This document shows, in pieces, positions 1-13,320 of a DNA stretch of 64,000 nucleotides (position 1 is its first letter; each line of letters opens with the position of its first letter). The stretch lies in assembly GCA_025345505.1 (NCBI GenBank), contig JANVCC010000020.1, forward strand, positions 51,068,401 through 51,132,400, in the 5' to 3' direction. Made by a program: the position numbers and the translations under genes. The notes below the pieces were generated by a model. The model did no database searches and was not told the DNA's origin. It worked only from the letters and a program-made list of their open reading frames with translations. This DNA comes from Todiramphus chloris collaris (taxonomy: Eukaryota > Chordata > Aves > Coraciiformes > Alcedinidae).

Positions 1-759
1 ATAAATAGGTCCCTAATGTATCTATAATGTTCAACAGCATTAAAAAAATATGTATCTGATTAATTAAAATCTCATTATCCATCATAATTGCAGTAGGTAT
101 GCAAAAATATAAGATTTATTATTCAAGGAATTAATACATTTCTAGAACTCTTTGGGGTTCAAATGAGAGTTGGAAATGAGCACTGTATAGTAATTTGTTT
201 CAGGAGAGCTAATTAAGTCAGTTCATTTATTCAGTTATCTAAGCCTAGTCTAATCCCATATACTGCTAAAACCTTGTGATGTTCCCAACTTCATTACTGA
301 TTTGAATTAACATGAGGACAGAAACAGAAAGTAAAGCACAGGAGGTGCCAGGCCTGAGCCCCACAGGGTAATTCTGTTGCCTGCCAAACTGCCCTTTTCT
401 TCTAAACAAAGATCTGGACTTCTTTTAATGGGATAGTAACTTTGAGTCCTGCTGGAGTCTCTTCAGCTATCACATACATATATTGCAGCTTCCCCTTGAA
501 CCTCAAGAGGCCTGGGAGCAAAGAAGGGCGTTCACAAACAAGCTGAAATCACAACTATTGTTACGGTTGTCATTTACTTCTCACAAAGGGTTTTTGTTAT
601 AGGAAAAGAATGGTCCTTGTGGTCATCTTTATCCATTTCTGCTTCTTTGCCTCATGTCAAACACTGGTGAGTGTACCAAACAATAAACAAAGGGTGTTTG
701 TTTAAGGTGAGAATTAATTTTGCATCCATCTGACAGGTCTCTGTTTGAGGATGCTTACT

Positions 760-801
760 GGGGGGTGTGGGACGAGGGGGGAGAGAGCAAGGAGAGGGGG
801 G
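760..801 (+). other. G-quadruplex-forming motif
   Basis: Four G runs lie on the + strand: 760-765 (six G), 769-771 (three G), 776-781 (six G) and 796-801 (six G). The loops are 3, 4 and 14 bases. The first three runs fit the classic G3+N1-7 pattern and the last needs one longer loop. The surrounding sequence is AT-rich, so this is a sharp local G island. Folding is inferred from the pattern only. Confidence 0.6.
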
Positions 802-2193
802 AAAGCCATGAGATCTGACATAAAAACACTTAAAATATTTTTAAGTAACAGTGAAACAAATGTTTCTGATTGTCTCACTCTAATTCTGGGGATTCTTTTG
901 CTTTGCAAATATCCTGAGATAATACATTAGTAAAGATAGGACCATGACTACTTGTCCACCCAACTCTGGGTGCCAAGATGCAATTCTGAAACAGTTCCTT
1001 TTAGCCACAATCTTATGCAGTGAGGGAAGTGGTCCAATTGTTGGTTTGGGGTTTTTTTTATGTCAGTTGTTTTGTGATGCTGTCTTGGTAGAGAATTTTG
1101 TACAACATACCTTAGTTTTTATTCCTTCCTTTATGGTCTTACTCTATTTTCAATTCCAATACAGGCAGCTGAATAATGGATAAATTCTTCTAGCCTGGCA
1201 GTGCCCCAACAGACTGGCAGCTTCCCAGAGGATATAGGTGCCTTGTTCAACTGCCCATTTGGAAATGGAGCTCTGATGAAATTGAGCTCCAAGAAACTAG
1301 TCTCGGTATGTACCGTTTGGAGTTGATAACGGTTGTCTGAGTTGGAAGTTTATGGGGAATGCTCTGGAGTCTTCATACCTCATGCAGACTGGCCACACTA
1401 GACACCCATTTGAATTCTTTTCATAAAACCTAAAACATAAAACTTAGGTCTAAAGCTTTTTGAGCACATTGTATGCTGTTTCTTATGGAAATCAAAGAGA
1501 AAAACAAGTAGTTCTGGAGATTCAGCATGAATGTATTTCATTGGGTTAAAGAGATCTGCCAGAAACTCCTGTCCTGCCATGGAGGACTGAAAAAGTGTTT
1601 TAGTCCTTGCATTGCAGTAGGAAGGGAATTATTTATTAGAAAGCTTTTTTAATGGAGCAGTGGGTGTTCTGAGTAAACTAACTTATAATTTGCTGTTTTG
1701 CATGTGAGTCTGTAGACCTCCTTTCTGGTGAACTGAAGGTAAAGCCTCATCAGATAGACAAAGTGATGATGATGATCTCCTTTTAACAATCCTAGCTTTT
1801 TCTTTTTTTTTTTTTTGGCTGTGCACATCTTCATAAATTCTACATCCAGTTCATTTTTTGAAACTCTGGATACTATGGCTTTTGATCAACTAGGGTTTGG
1901 GTTTTCCCTTGCATTTTGTGAAGAATCTCCATTATTAGATGCTGACAGCAATTGATTATCCCACTTTATTGCATCTTCTAAGAATACATAGCCAATTAAA
2001 CCCCTTTGCCTTTCTAAGGGTGAACAAGCCATATAGACTCCTAATAGTCTCACCACAGCATGTTGTTCCTTTGTTACTAGGCAGCAATTAACAAGTTTTT
2101 AATGGATCAAAAGCTCCCAGAGACAAGCATTGCATGATAATAGGAAGGTGTCTACTTTTTTTGTTCTTCTCAACATGTCAAGATCTTGTATAG

Positions 2194-2218
2194 CCTTCCC
2201 TCCCTCCCTTCCCTCCCT
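2194..2218. repeat. CCCT/CCTT simple repeat
   Basis: This is a short pyrimidine-only run made of imperfect CCCT units (CTTCCCTCCCTCCCTT and onward). It is a microsatellite-like tract with no associated gene. Confidence 0.8.
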
Positions 2219-2439
2219 GGGTTGAACAGCCCTGTTGAAGGTGCTCGGTGTGGGATTTTTTTTTCCTTCACTATCTACTGCAGTGCATCTTAAAATAATG
2301 ATATTTACACATGTTCAATTATTAAAGGGTTCTAAACCATAAATCTGAACTGCAGTCCCGTTAAAAGTGAGATGTGTATAAATGTCAGTAAAGGGGATAA
2401 ATTATCTTTTCTTACCAAGATGATCTCCCTGGTGCCATT

Positions 2440-2790
2440 GAATTCTGCACTGTCAGATTTTGCTGATGGAATAATTGTTTTTTAAAGCAATTCTTTCAGT
2501 TTTTAATGTCATGTTTATGTTAATTAAAACACAGCAAGAGAAAGGGAGGCCAAGAGGAAGCTTGTCATCTTTCCAAAATAATCTATATGATTATTTTTTA
2601 AAATAAGTCTCAGTTGAGAAATAATTGCCGCTGTACATGAGATTACTAATAACTATGTAATTTGCTACTGTTTTGCATTAAGAGAGTTGGCTTTTCAACT
2701 GAGCTATTTAAAAAATCTAAAAAAGGTGGCTTCTGAAATTCTGGCTATTTTTAAAGTAAATGAGATGTTCTTAGGTATGTTATGAAATGC
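2440..2790. promoter_or_regulatory. Possible conserved non-coding element, homeodomain-site rich
   Basis: The block is dense in ATTA/TAAT cores, including TTAATTAAAA near 2520, AAATAATTG near 2620 and repeated ATTA/TAAT up to 2680. It contains no recognisable repeat. Such composition is common in vertebrate developmental enhancers, but AT-rich DNA gives the same motifs by chance. Conservation across birds would decide, and it cannot be seen from one sequence. Confidence 0.2.
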
Positions 2791-5700
2791 AAAACAGATC
2801 TTTTTCCCCAGTGAACTTCAACCTGTCTGGGCTTAATTCTGTGCTTTGGTGCCTGCTGGATATTTTTAGATCTCAAGGAAATGGAACTGTTGCATCTGCA
2901 TTACTGGGGAGCCCCAGTGTCCTGGTGTCTTCTTAAATGCCCCTTCTGCATGGGGAGAGGATGTGCTGAGCTGGTGGCTGGCAGAAAAGCTGATACAGGG
3001 GTCATTTCTCCAAAATGATGGAGGAGCACTGCGGTAGATCCATCAAACTTCTCTGTATAATCCATGAAAGGTAACACTGTTGTGCTGTGTCTTGTTTTGA
3101 AAATGCGAATTTAGGAAAGCTCAATCTATATCCCACTGAGTGGCTAGACAGTATCTACCTTAGATTCAGGAGATAAGAGTAAGAGAGAGAAGACCTTGCC
3201 AGTTTGAATAAAATGGATGCATTTATGGTCATTTACAGTGAAAAAATAAGGTATCTGTTGAGGGAAGTGTTTTAATTTTTTAGGATAAGATGTCACAGGA
3301 TATGCAGGTGGGTGTTTGTTGTATAGCCCATAATATGTGTCCCTTGGAGAAGTCTGTAACTGTGAAAGACCTACACTAAAACTGGAAACCACGTCAAATA
3401 TGACTAATTTCAGGCTGTGCTGTGAACTTAGATCTTGTTGGGAAATTTTTAACAGAATCTGTCCTGAGCTTTGAGAAAAGATTTCTTAATCTGAAATGAA
3501 CATGCACTGAATTTATGCATCTCTGCTCATACCTGATCTGAAAAGGTGAAGCTTTGGTTATTTCTGGTTTATTTCTCAAGATGTCCTGTAGGGAGCTGGT
3601 GCAGTTCCTCAGTACTGATGTACCCACAGGTTGTTGGTTTGGAGTTTTTTTGCTTTTTAATATTTTAAGCTAGAAAACTAGTAATCGGCTAAAGAATATG
3701 GCAGAAACCTTGACCTGAAAACTTTGGCAAAATTTAGATTCACTATAGAAGCTTGTGACTGGAAACTCATTTCTTAAAGTTCATTAAAAACATAATGGGT
3801 GATCAGGTATCTGTCAATGCAATTAGTCCAGAGTGGGTTCTTTTGGAAAATAGTGTCCTCTGTGTTGGACTCTTGCCTTCGTAAGCAAATGCTTTATCAG
3901 TATGTAGAAAAAAAAGGTCTTGCACTTGAGTGCTGTCACTTTGAATTAATTCTTTAGCAGTCATACACCTGCAGGGGGAAAAAAAAAATGTTATTACAGT
4001 AAGAGAGTAGAATAAAACATACGGTATAATCACACCCTTGTAAAATAACTGATGATGCATCTTCATTGGGAGCTCAAGCTATATTATCTCCAGAATAGTA
4101 CGGTACTACAGAATGAGAGAGGATGTGGAGATGTGAATTTTAAATGAAAATTTGCTACCTATCTTTTGCCTTAGTGATGGAAAAGTCAGTTTTAAGTAGG
4201 AGATGTCTCAGAGGATGTCTGTAGAAATATGAATGACGATGAAGGTGCACTTCTGCCTGTCCTTGCTTATAAGGTATTAAGAGGGAGTCAACTACACCAG
4301 AGGACAACAAATTGAAATTGAGAGGAACTGTCTGCACCATTAACCAGTGTGACTCTACAGGACTGCATATGTAAGTCTAGAGGAACTCTGAAGAGAAATG
4401 ACCTTTTACATAAGTGAGCAGATTTATCTGGCAGCATCAGTCCCTAATTCTATAGAAATGGGTATGGTTAATGAAGCGAAGTACAGAAGAAAATTCCTGT
4501 ATAAACTGATAATTTTGTGACTCCGCATACCCATGTTTCTCACCCCTAAGAACTCTGCCTCTCTGCAGTAATTGAGTCTTGTTCCAGCATTGTTTTGCAG
4601 TATGAAGTGGCAATATAACTTCAGATCATCATGATGATAGGGCAGTGAGAGCCTGTGATCAGGCTGACCTTCTCCTAAAGCTTGTGTAGAATGTACGGAA
4701 GCTGACCTGACATGAAAAATGCTCTACAGCTTAAAACATCTCCTTGAGCATCCTCTGTCATGGTTTTTCCCTAGTCTTCTGTGCAGAAGAATTGAATTGG
4801 GTCCATATTCACCAAAACCAACAGACTTCTACTCCTGAACAGTGTACTGGCCCACCAAGCACATGCAGGCAGGAGGTGTGAGTCCCTGTGTGATTTGTGT
4901 CAGATGTTTTCTTTGCAGTGACAATATCTGAGGTCATTTCAATAACTTGATACACCTGCGCTTTTCTTACTAGGCTGTTAAACCATTTCCAACTCTCCAA
5001 ATTTCCTTGTGTACAAAGGGATATACAAAATCATGGTAATGCCATTTTTGAGAGGAACAAACTGCTGTCACGTTTCCCTCCATATTTTCAAAGAGCAAGC
5101 ATACAATTGCAAATCCATTGAACTGCACTCCATTATCTCTTATTAATGGGAAATTGTCCATAAATTGCTGAGGCGTGACTGGTTTCTCTTCCCCAACACA
5201 GCTGCAGTCTCTTTATCCTGTGGTATCCCAGCTTCTCAAAAATAAAAAGAGAAAGTGGTGTGTGGAGATGGGAGGAGGGAGGCTTGAAACCATTCATGAC
5301 AACATCTTCCAGCAGGCCCTGGCAAGAGGAGCCAGCTTCTTCCCTGCTGCTGAGCTGGCCCAGCATGGCACCATGACTGGGACTGGCTTCCCAGCAAAGG
5401 GGTGGAAAAGGGAGATGAGCAACTAGCAGGGAGATACAAGAAACCTGTTTGATGGATTTTTAAAAGGACTCCATGCTCCTTGGTACAGAACAAAAATCTG
5501 ACACAAACATTACAGGAGGAGATGCTGAAAACTGAGAGTATCTAAAGCTGTGTCAGGGCTGTTATAGATGGGTCATTGGTGCTTGAAGGGATGGGATGGC
5601 AAAAGGTGTAGTAGAAGGGAGACTGGGCTCTTGTGGTGATCAACTGTGCAATCCCAGTTCCTTCTTTTTATTTTAGAGCCCTGTGAGTAATCTGCCCAGG

Positions 5701-6558
5701 CTCCTATGTAAGCAGCACAAATGCTTCTGAATAGTAGGAGACATGGGGCAGGGCAGAGGTCCAAGCACATTTAGTTGCTGCCCCATCTGCATGGTTCCTT
5801 TCCTCCTGTCATCTTAGGATGAGGAAATGAGTTACCTTGTGTGGTGAGTAACAAAAGGCCATACAGTTTTCCCTGTGTTAATTATAGTACAGACTGTTTA
5901 ATTTTGTAAATTAGCTGCTTGGCAGGCTTTCAGAAGAGTTACACAACTCCTTCCCCTGCTCTCTGAGATAGCATCGAGAGCAGCTCAGCTGTGAAGCTGA
6001 TGAGCCTCAGCACCATCCACCTCATGGTGGACATCTGAGAGTCTCTGTCCTGACAGTGTGTGAAGCAGGGGCACCCAGCATTGCCCCTGATCTACAGTTG
6101 GTGGGACTAAATTGTGTGGAGGAGAGGGAAGGCAGGGAGCTATGCAATGCAAGTCACAGTTGAGTTAGCTGAGAAAGAAGGTCTGATTACTGTGATGCAC
6201 AGGTTAGAAATTTGTAAAGCAAGATGTTTAATTAAAGACATACATGCTGAAGCCATTGAAGAAAGTCCTTGGTGGTGTCCCTATGGGCTTTGGGGTTGGT
6301 ATCAAGGTCTTCAAGGGATTTCAGTGCTGCATCTCCCTTGATCATCAGCATGTGATGGAGCACAGGCAAGTCATCTGTCTGTGGCTCAGCCTCTCTGTGT
6401 GTTGAAAGAAAATAATTTGCTCAGCCTGCTTTGGGATCAGCTGCAAAGACCAGTGGGTATCATCAACACTAAGCAGGGAAAAAAGACAGCAGCCTTCAAA
6501 AGTACTGTATAAGAGACCTCAGGCCTTGACTAGGCTTGATAGGGAATGACCACTCCCT

Positions 6559-6622
6559 CAAAAAAACCCCTCAAACAACAAAAAACCACCAAATAAACAA
6601 AACAACCAAACAAAAAAAAAAC
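6559..6622. repeat. A/C-rich low-complexity tract (CAAA/CAAC type)
   Basis: The + strand is almost only A and C, with CAAAC, CAACA and AACCACC words ending in an A run at about 6613-6621. It belongs to a class of A/C- or G/T-rich tracts that recurs through the window, at 11.5, 29.5, 36.0, 43.5, 45.0 and 51.1 kb. Confidence 0.8.
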
Positions 6623-8479
6623 CTGTGCCATTGAAGGGTACGACAACATGACAGATCATCATTTCTGTAATTGCATAATGAATGACTGCTTTTCACTACA
6701 ATACTACAATAAATGTTACAGAACACAAGGTACCATAAGCACAAGGTGGCTCACCTGCTAATTTCCGTGCTCTGAACTTCTTGACTGAGGTCTGCAATGC
6801 AAAACATACTGGAAAAAATGTCTTTCATTTTTTTTATGCCACTTTGTCTACACTGAGCACCAGATCATCTTTTTGCCAGAGAGGTCCGATAAAATTTGTA
6901 AGCTAGCAAGATAGATCCAGTCATCTAAAGTATGGTAGAAATTATTACTTTTATGATGATGTTCAACAGCAAAGAAAGGATTCTACAATTTGTTGGGGAA
7001 AACAATGGCATATGAGGGAGAGGAGACTTTTAGTCCTTTGATACATGAGGGTTTATAATGCAAGGGTTTTTAATAGAGGCCTTTTTCCCCAAAGGATATG
7101 TGAATTCCATTACATCCTATTACTTGGTATCAATTTAATATAGAGAATCCCTTATTTAGAATGACATGAAGAGATGGATATTTATAAATCACATCAGCTG
7201 ATAGTTTAGCTCCTAAGAGCTAGTTCCAGATTTATTTATTTATTATTTTTACTTCCCCCTTGTCTGTTTTCTTTCATATTACATATGGACTTTCCCTGGG
7301 CTCTAAGTCTGGCTGGAGAGTGATTGTGGGGAGATACTAAATAATTCAGTGCCTGCGATTCTAGAATTCAGGGCTTGTGCTGAGCCCAGCCTTTCAAAGA
7401 CAATTGTCACTTCCTGCTTGCATTTTGTGACATATTATAGAATGTTACTTCTCTGTGCAGCAATTTTGTCATTATTCAAGATAGAAAGAAAAATGGGAAA
7501 TCCATTACAAGCCAGACTTTGTTATGACACAAGAGAAGAATCCCCTGGGAATTTAGATTAAATTCTCTTTGAAAATAAAATAAAAATACCACCATGCTTG
7601 ACAACATTAGATTTATTATATATTTATATCAGAAACGCTAGGTATGTTCCTTGTCAAAGCTTCTTTAGAAGCCGAGATATGTGAGACAAAGAAAATCATT
7701 CTTTGAGTCATTGAAAGGGAAGTTTATTACTGAATTGGAATGAAAAGATTTGAATCAGAACAGAAATGGGCAGTTTCATCCCCTAGTTGGAGGCTGACTG
7801 CTAGCTGCCTGTGTTAGCCATTTAAATCAGATCAGCTGTGAAGTTCGTATGTACAGACAGAGGTGTGTGCTGTGAACTTGTTGTGTTTTACAGTGGTTTA
7901 AGCAAAGATATTTTATTCCTCAACTGGAGAGAATTCAGAGGGCAGTTCAGTTAGGAGCTATGGCTCATCAAACAGACAGTGACTTGCTACACCTTGCTAA
8001 CCAAATTGCTCTTGATTGTGTACCCAGATCTTGAAACAGCAATATTGTGCATATTCAATACTTCTACAAGGAGCTGGGTATGCTCATCTTTGATTAACTC
8101 ATGTCATAGGTACTTGATGTATTTTAAGATTACAGTACAGGCCTGAGAAATTGAAATTAATGGGAAGACGACTTTCCTTAACTGTGCATTATCCCAGATT
8201 GTGCATCTCAAAAGCACTGGCTGATTTAATCTCTCATGATCTACTTCCATAGATTAAGTGTATGTATATGAGGAAGCTGGAATTGTCATCATAAGCAACT
8301 GAATTTTTTGCAGGAAAACTTGCAGAAGAAATGGAGAATGAATTGCAAATGTCATCAGGTTATAAAAGGGAAAACATGATAGTCAAAGAGTAGTAGACAC
8401 CATCTGGAGAAAATGCATTCATGTTGGATACCTGGTCTTTCCCAGGCATGGCAGGGATGAATGAGAAGAATGTAGCTGC

Positions 8480-8840
8480 CTGTAGAAGAAAAGGCCTTAT
8501 TGTGGCCTTCCACTATCTAAAGGGGACCTACAAAAAAGCTGGGGAGGGGCTTTTTACAAGGGCTTGTAGTGATAGGATGAAAGGTAATGACTTCAAATTG
8601 GAAAAAGGTAGATTTAGATTAGAAATTAGGAAGAAGCTCTTCACTCTGAGGGTGGTGAGACACTGAAACAGGTTGCCCAGGGAAGTTGTGCATGCTCCAT
8701 CAGTGGATATACTCAAGGCCAGGTTGATGGGGCTTTGAGCAACCTGATCTAGTGAGAGGTGTGCCTGCCAACAGTGGGGGAGTTGGAACTAGATGATCTT
8801 TAAAGACCCTTCCAACCTAAACCATTTTATGATTCTATGT
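8480..8840 (+). mobile_element. CR1 non-LTR retrotransposon relic, 3' end
   Basis: The segment reads as the avian CR1 3' region: the end of ORF2, the 3' UTR, then the terminal GATTCTATG at about 8831-8839. Recognisable landmarks are the 'gagggtggtgagacactg..acaggttgcccagggaagttg' region around 8650-8685, 'ggctttgagcaacctgatctag' around 8732-8753, and 'gatgatctttaaag' just before the end. The ORF2 tail can be followed to 8666 (residues resembling KGRFRLEIRKKLFT), where a TGA replaces the expected tryptophan codon. The copy is heavily 5'-truncated and clearly dead. Its 3' end resembles that of the 45.4 kb copy more than the 61.6 kb copy, which suggests a different CR1 subfamily from the latter. 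Confidence 0.93.
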
Positions 8841-9211
8841 TAAATATACTGATGTAAAATGAAATTGTATGTAACAAACACAGGACAGTAAGAAGAGTAT
8901 CAACAGTAGATTTTGACTTTATATTTGTGGGAACTCTTCATGAGATTGATTCACTTCAGACAAGTTAGTTTTGAGCCTCAGAAAGCAGAGGAGCAAGAGG
9001 TTTTTCTTGCTTTTATGGTATTTCCACTATTCAGCAACAATAATGCTAGAAAAGGAGACCATGTTATTTTATGATTCCCAGATGTGCTGATAAAAAGCCT
9101 GTGGGGGAAAACAATACATAAGAATACATAAATGGTAAGCTCCAGAGAGATGCCTTTGAAAGAGCAGAGGAAAAAAAACTGTATGTTCGTTGTGGGAACA
9201 GGCATATTGGC

Positions 9212-9306
9212 CAGAAGGAAAGAGGAGTTGGAGGAGAGGAAGAGGCGAGTAAGGAGGTTTAAGAGAAAGTTGAAGAGAAGGAAGACTGAGGAAAGGTGAA
9301 AGAGGT
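9212..9306 (+). repeat. Polypurine (GA-rich) tract
   Basis: About 95 bases on the + strand are nearly all A and G, interrupted by only a few pyrimidines. AGAGGA, GAAGAG and GGAGAGG words recur without a fixed period. Long purine/pyrimidine asymmetry of this kind can adopt triplex DNA and often marks low-complexity sequence. Confidence 0.75.
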
Positions 9307-11479
9307 TACTTGTGTAAATCAGAGAAGAAAGGAAACTTAAGGCTTGTTAAAATAAAATACTTCTATCCCTGAAGTTTTCTTTCATTAAAAAGCTTATGAA
9401 AGATTCTAGCTGTGAATTTAGCTTGAAGTCCCTGACTCTAGCACTTTGAGAGAGCATTAAGATTCATTTAAAATCTTTTATTCATTTTGATGTAATAAAA
9501 CCTATATAGTACTTTCCTAAATGAGTACCCATTAAAGGGACAAAGCTATGAAAGAGTCATTTCCCACAAAATATGAAATCCAATAAGGTTTATTACCTAC
9601 TATTTAGTGAATGGCAGAAGCTCTATGAAGTATACGAATAAGCTTCCAATCACCACTTCATTTGTCTCCTAGAAGATGTACAGCATGCGGTATATCCAGC
9701 TATCCCTCCCCCATAGGTCAAACATAGCATCAGATTTGTTTATGCACCATTTAACTTTCTTATATCTTATATGACATTATAACTTTGTCTTTTAACTTCC
9801 TGCCACTACTGAAATGATAAATTCAGACTACAGCTTGACCCTGCGATGCACTTGACAGCCAAACGTCCCTACACACTCTCTAGCTCCACAGGCACTCAAG
9901 AGGGACAGCAAGCCCTATTCCTCTATTGCTTCTGTTTACCCAACACTGTTGATTAGAAAGTCTTTTTCTGTTTATATAGATCTGTAGGAACTGGCAACTA
10001 TGAAATATTAACAAGATCTCTACATACAGCATATAAAATGGGGCAGGGGAGTGCTGCTGGTTTTGATCATACAAAGGAAGGGAAGCTGCCAAATCTATGT
10101 TTGGTGGAGGTGGCGGCCGTGCCACAGCTTGGTCAACTTGTTTGGGATGGGTGCTGGATCAAAGGAAGGCTGTCAAGTTTTGCTAGGGCCAGTTCTCCTA
10201 GTTTTGCTCAGGTGGAGTTTCTCTGTAGAAAAACTGATGCCGATGGTTGAGGACCAAAGAACGTGAAACACATCTGTCCTCCAGATCTCTGGCCAGGGCT
10301 GGTTGGAGGAGGTGAGCGCATCAGAGTGATTGTGTAACACCCCCCCAGCCAAAATCAGCCTCCAGACTGAGGTTTCTGTCCTGATGGTGGAGGCCAGAGT
10401 TCTGAGAAACAGGGAGTTGCTGCTTTTGGTGGCTGAATCCCTCGAAGGATTTTTCAAACCCCTGAAGCAGATAGTTGCTGGTGCACCTCACTTTTGTCTT
10501 TGGAAAATGGGGAGAATATTACTTCCCTGACCTGTGGCACTGCAGTGAAGATATATACACTACAGATCTATATATGTACTAAGATACTATAGTAGCTGGG
10601 AGGTCTACACAAACATTGCTCGGGGCAAGCCATTTTAAGAACAGCCTGTTAGTGCAGCTAGTGGGAAACTTCCCATGGTGTTTGTAGATTCACAAAATAT
10701 TTGTTACCAATTATAATTGATGCTGGCACTTAGCACCAGAAGCTGTATTGCTGGAAACCAACCCCACATTTTAGCTGCTTTTATAGGATGGAAAACGGAA
10801 AGTAGTATAGGATCAACTCTTTCTGTCATCTTGAAGAATAAGTGAAATTAATAGCTTCTTTCTTTAGACTGAAATTTGTCCATATACTTTTGTATTTCTC
10901 AAGTAGTGGCAGAGGATAGGAAAATTATAAACCAGGAAAAGATAATAGCAACTTCTTCTGAAAAGGCAGAGGACCTCTAGGGTTGACATTTTATGTAACA
11001 TTTAGGTGATGGGGTTTAACGTTGACGGGCATTCTTCGCTTTCCTCTTAAGAAGGAAAGAAGTTATAAAGACTTCTGGATAGAAAGAGGAAGACCACAAG
11101 TAGTCTATCTCTGAAGCTATTTGGAGTTGGCTTATTCTGATTTAAATAAAGAATTCAGAAAAAAAATCTGGGTTATGATAGTTTGTACTGGAGGAAAGGA
11201 TTTGAAAATTTTCATCAGGAAATTACATTTTGGGGGAAATCATATTTTGTACGAAAAAATGATAAATACATTTTTCTAATATTTTCCAGTATATTCCACT
11301 CACAAGATGCAATTCAGTCCTGCTACCCAGATGTGGGCTGACTGGTACCTTCTAAGAACCATGGGGCATGGCAAAGTGAGGTTTTTGTCAGGCTAATTCA
11401 GGAGGCTGTCAAAGAGCAAGCAGATATATAATTCTGCATAACTCCATTTATTTTATGGAACTGTTGTGATTCTTGGTCT

Positions 11480-11600
11480 GTTGGTTTTGTTTCGGTTTGT
11501 TTAGAGGGTTTTTTTATGTTTGTGTTTTTTGTTTGTTTGAGGGTTTTGTTGTTGTTGTTTGGGGTTTTTTTGTTGGTTGTTTCTTGTTGTTTTTTTTTTT
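11480..11600. repeat. G/T-rich low-complexity tract
   Basis: The + strand consists largely of TTTG, GTTT, GTTGTTG and GGGTTTTTT words and ends in a T11 run near 11590-11600. It is the largest member of the G/T (reverse A/C) tract class in this window. The open frame through it encodes only a phenylalanine/valine/cysteine-rich string, which is a composition artefact. Confidence 0.85.
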
Positions 11601-12562
11601 AATAACTTTTATTCCTGCCTCCTGCTTTGATCTCTTAGGGAAAAAGAATATATATGCAGCAATTCACACCTTAGTCTGCTGAGCAAGGGAGATGGGTGGG
11701 AAGTCCATTCTCACCTCACCAGGCCCCCCGCAGAGAAACTCCTGCTGCTGTTAATGGGAGCTGGTGACAAGCATGAAAGAATGAATTGGTTTAGGTTTTT
11801 TATTTGAAATGCTGTTGTCAGATAATGCAATAAGAGGATTTGCATGGTAATATGATTGCTGATGGATTTCTTGCAATAAAATCCAACAAGCTGGTTTATG
11901 AGGTACTTCATATATTTCTTATTCATGTTATAGGAGCAGCAAGGAGCCCGGGGATGTGCCTCTGCTGTGTAAAACTCTTTGCATATATGTTACAAATAGT
12001 CAAACTCTGTATATTTTCTGTCTGTTTGGGTTGGTTTTCTCTCTCTTCTCACTTACTGTGAAGTAAGCACATATAAAGGCAACACATTTGTGTGGATGTT
12101 ATTCATTGCTGTTTGCCCTGTGAAAATTGAGAAAATAAAACCGTATCAGAGAACATGTGAGCACACTTCACTCCTGACAGGAAAGGCACACAAAAATGGA
12201 TGTCGTGTCATGAATTGACATGAAAAAGTAATCCAATTTTAATAATATAATAAGGTATTTTTTTCCCCAAAGCACTGTTTTTCACACTAATGCAAGTAAG
12301 CCACATGTGCCAGGATTCAGCCCTCAATCTGCCTGCCAGTACCAAGAAAGGTGTGATAATTTTGTCATCTGTGCTTCTTGGTTTTCCTGTGCATTAGCTT
12401 TGCTTCTAAATTAGGCTTCACACTATTAAGGCCTCAGAAAAATAATGTGGTAAGTCAGCTCATAATTTTAAGAGAAAGAAAAACAGAAAAAAAACCCATC
12501 TGGTTTAAAGGTAGTCCTGATTCTCAGCTGTGCTATATCTTTGCAACTGCAGTTGTTTTGTC

Positions 12563-12581
12563 TTATTTATTTATTTATTTA
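12563..12581. repeat. (TTAT)n microsatellite
   Basis: Nearly five perfect TTAT units lie in tandem. The array is short and has no gene association. Confidence 0.85.
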
Positions 12582-13107
12582 GGCTAGAAAATTATTAATT
12601 TTCTCTGAAGACAATAGATCTATTTTGATTTACATCAGCTTGCAATCTGTCTCTAACTTATAATTTGCTGTAAAGGAATGTGTACTTAATTTTGTTTAGA
12701 AATGCCAGCCCTGTTGCATCAGATGAATAGTATTTGGTTCTGGGAAGAAAAGGAAGTCTCTACTAGGAGAGGGAAATGTGTGTTTGAAGCATGATCTTCT
12801 GTCTTCTACTTTTCTGCCCCAAAATATGTATTTTGATGTATAAAATTACCAGGAAGGAAAGGATAACAACAGATGTAAAAAAGAAAAGCTATGTAAGATT
12901 GTATGATCATCCCAGTAGGAAACAAAATCAATTTAAGGATGAATTATGTACATAGCGCTACATTTAAGAAAGCAAATTTTAGGGAATTATAAAATTGAGT
13001 GGGCCAGGTCCACTGGGAGGAAGCAGTGGAAATGAAAGGGGTTGGAAAAAGGCTAGAGGATGCTAACTGGAGCAGTAATTAAAGCAGACCAGGTCTTAGT
13101 TCCTTTT

Positions 13108-13320
13108 GGAAAAATGGAAATTAGAAAAAAAAATTAAAAGAAAACCCTGAAGAAGAAGAAGAAAATTCACAAGAGAGAAGAGTGACATCTCACAGGGGAG
13201 TACACAAGAGTTAAAAGAGAAAGTGAGTGCTGGGAATTGATGAAGGTTGGCAGGGAAATAGGGGAAGCAATGAAATGGAGCTGGAGTAGCCAGAAAGCAG
13301 AGAGAAACAAGGGTGATCAA
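13108..13320 (+). repeat. Purine-rich region with GAA run
   Basis: The + strand is strongly biased to A and G over about 200 bases, with an uninterrupted GAA-type run at 13149-13164 (GAAGAAGAAGAAGAAAA). The opposite-strand frame of 110 codons here owes its leucine, phenylalanine and serine richness to this bias and is not regarded as a gene. Confidence 0.6.

Larger units (their letters stand above)
1..8479. other. Unique non-coding sequence, no gene seen
   Basis: All open frames are under 90 codons, are not bounded by convincing splice sites, and match no domain I recognise. The stretch is AT-leaning with scattered short homopolymers, such as a T14 at 1803-1816. Sub-features listed separately are a G-rich quadruplex motif, a CCCT run, an A/C-rich tract and an ATTA-rich block at 2.44-2.79 kb. 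The last part, before 8,480, shows no transposon similarity that I can see. Confidence 0.65.
8841..13090. other. Unique and low-complexity sequence, no gene seen
   Basis: Open frames are short and unconvincing. The notable contents are the polypurine stretch near 9.2 kb, a G/T-rich tract at 11.5 kb and a TTTA microsatellite at 12.56 kb. A mildly GC-richer patch at 10,040-10,480 holds overlapping frames of up to 94 codons on both strands. They show no domain and look like chance frames. Confidence 0.6.
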
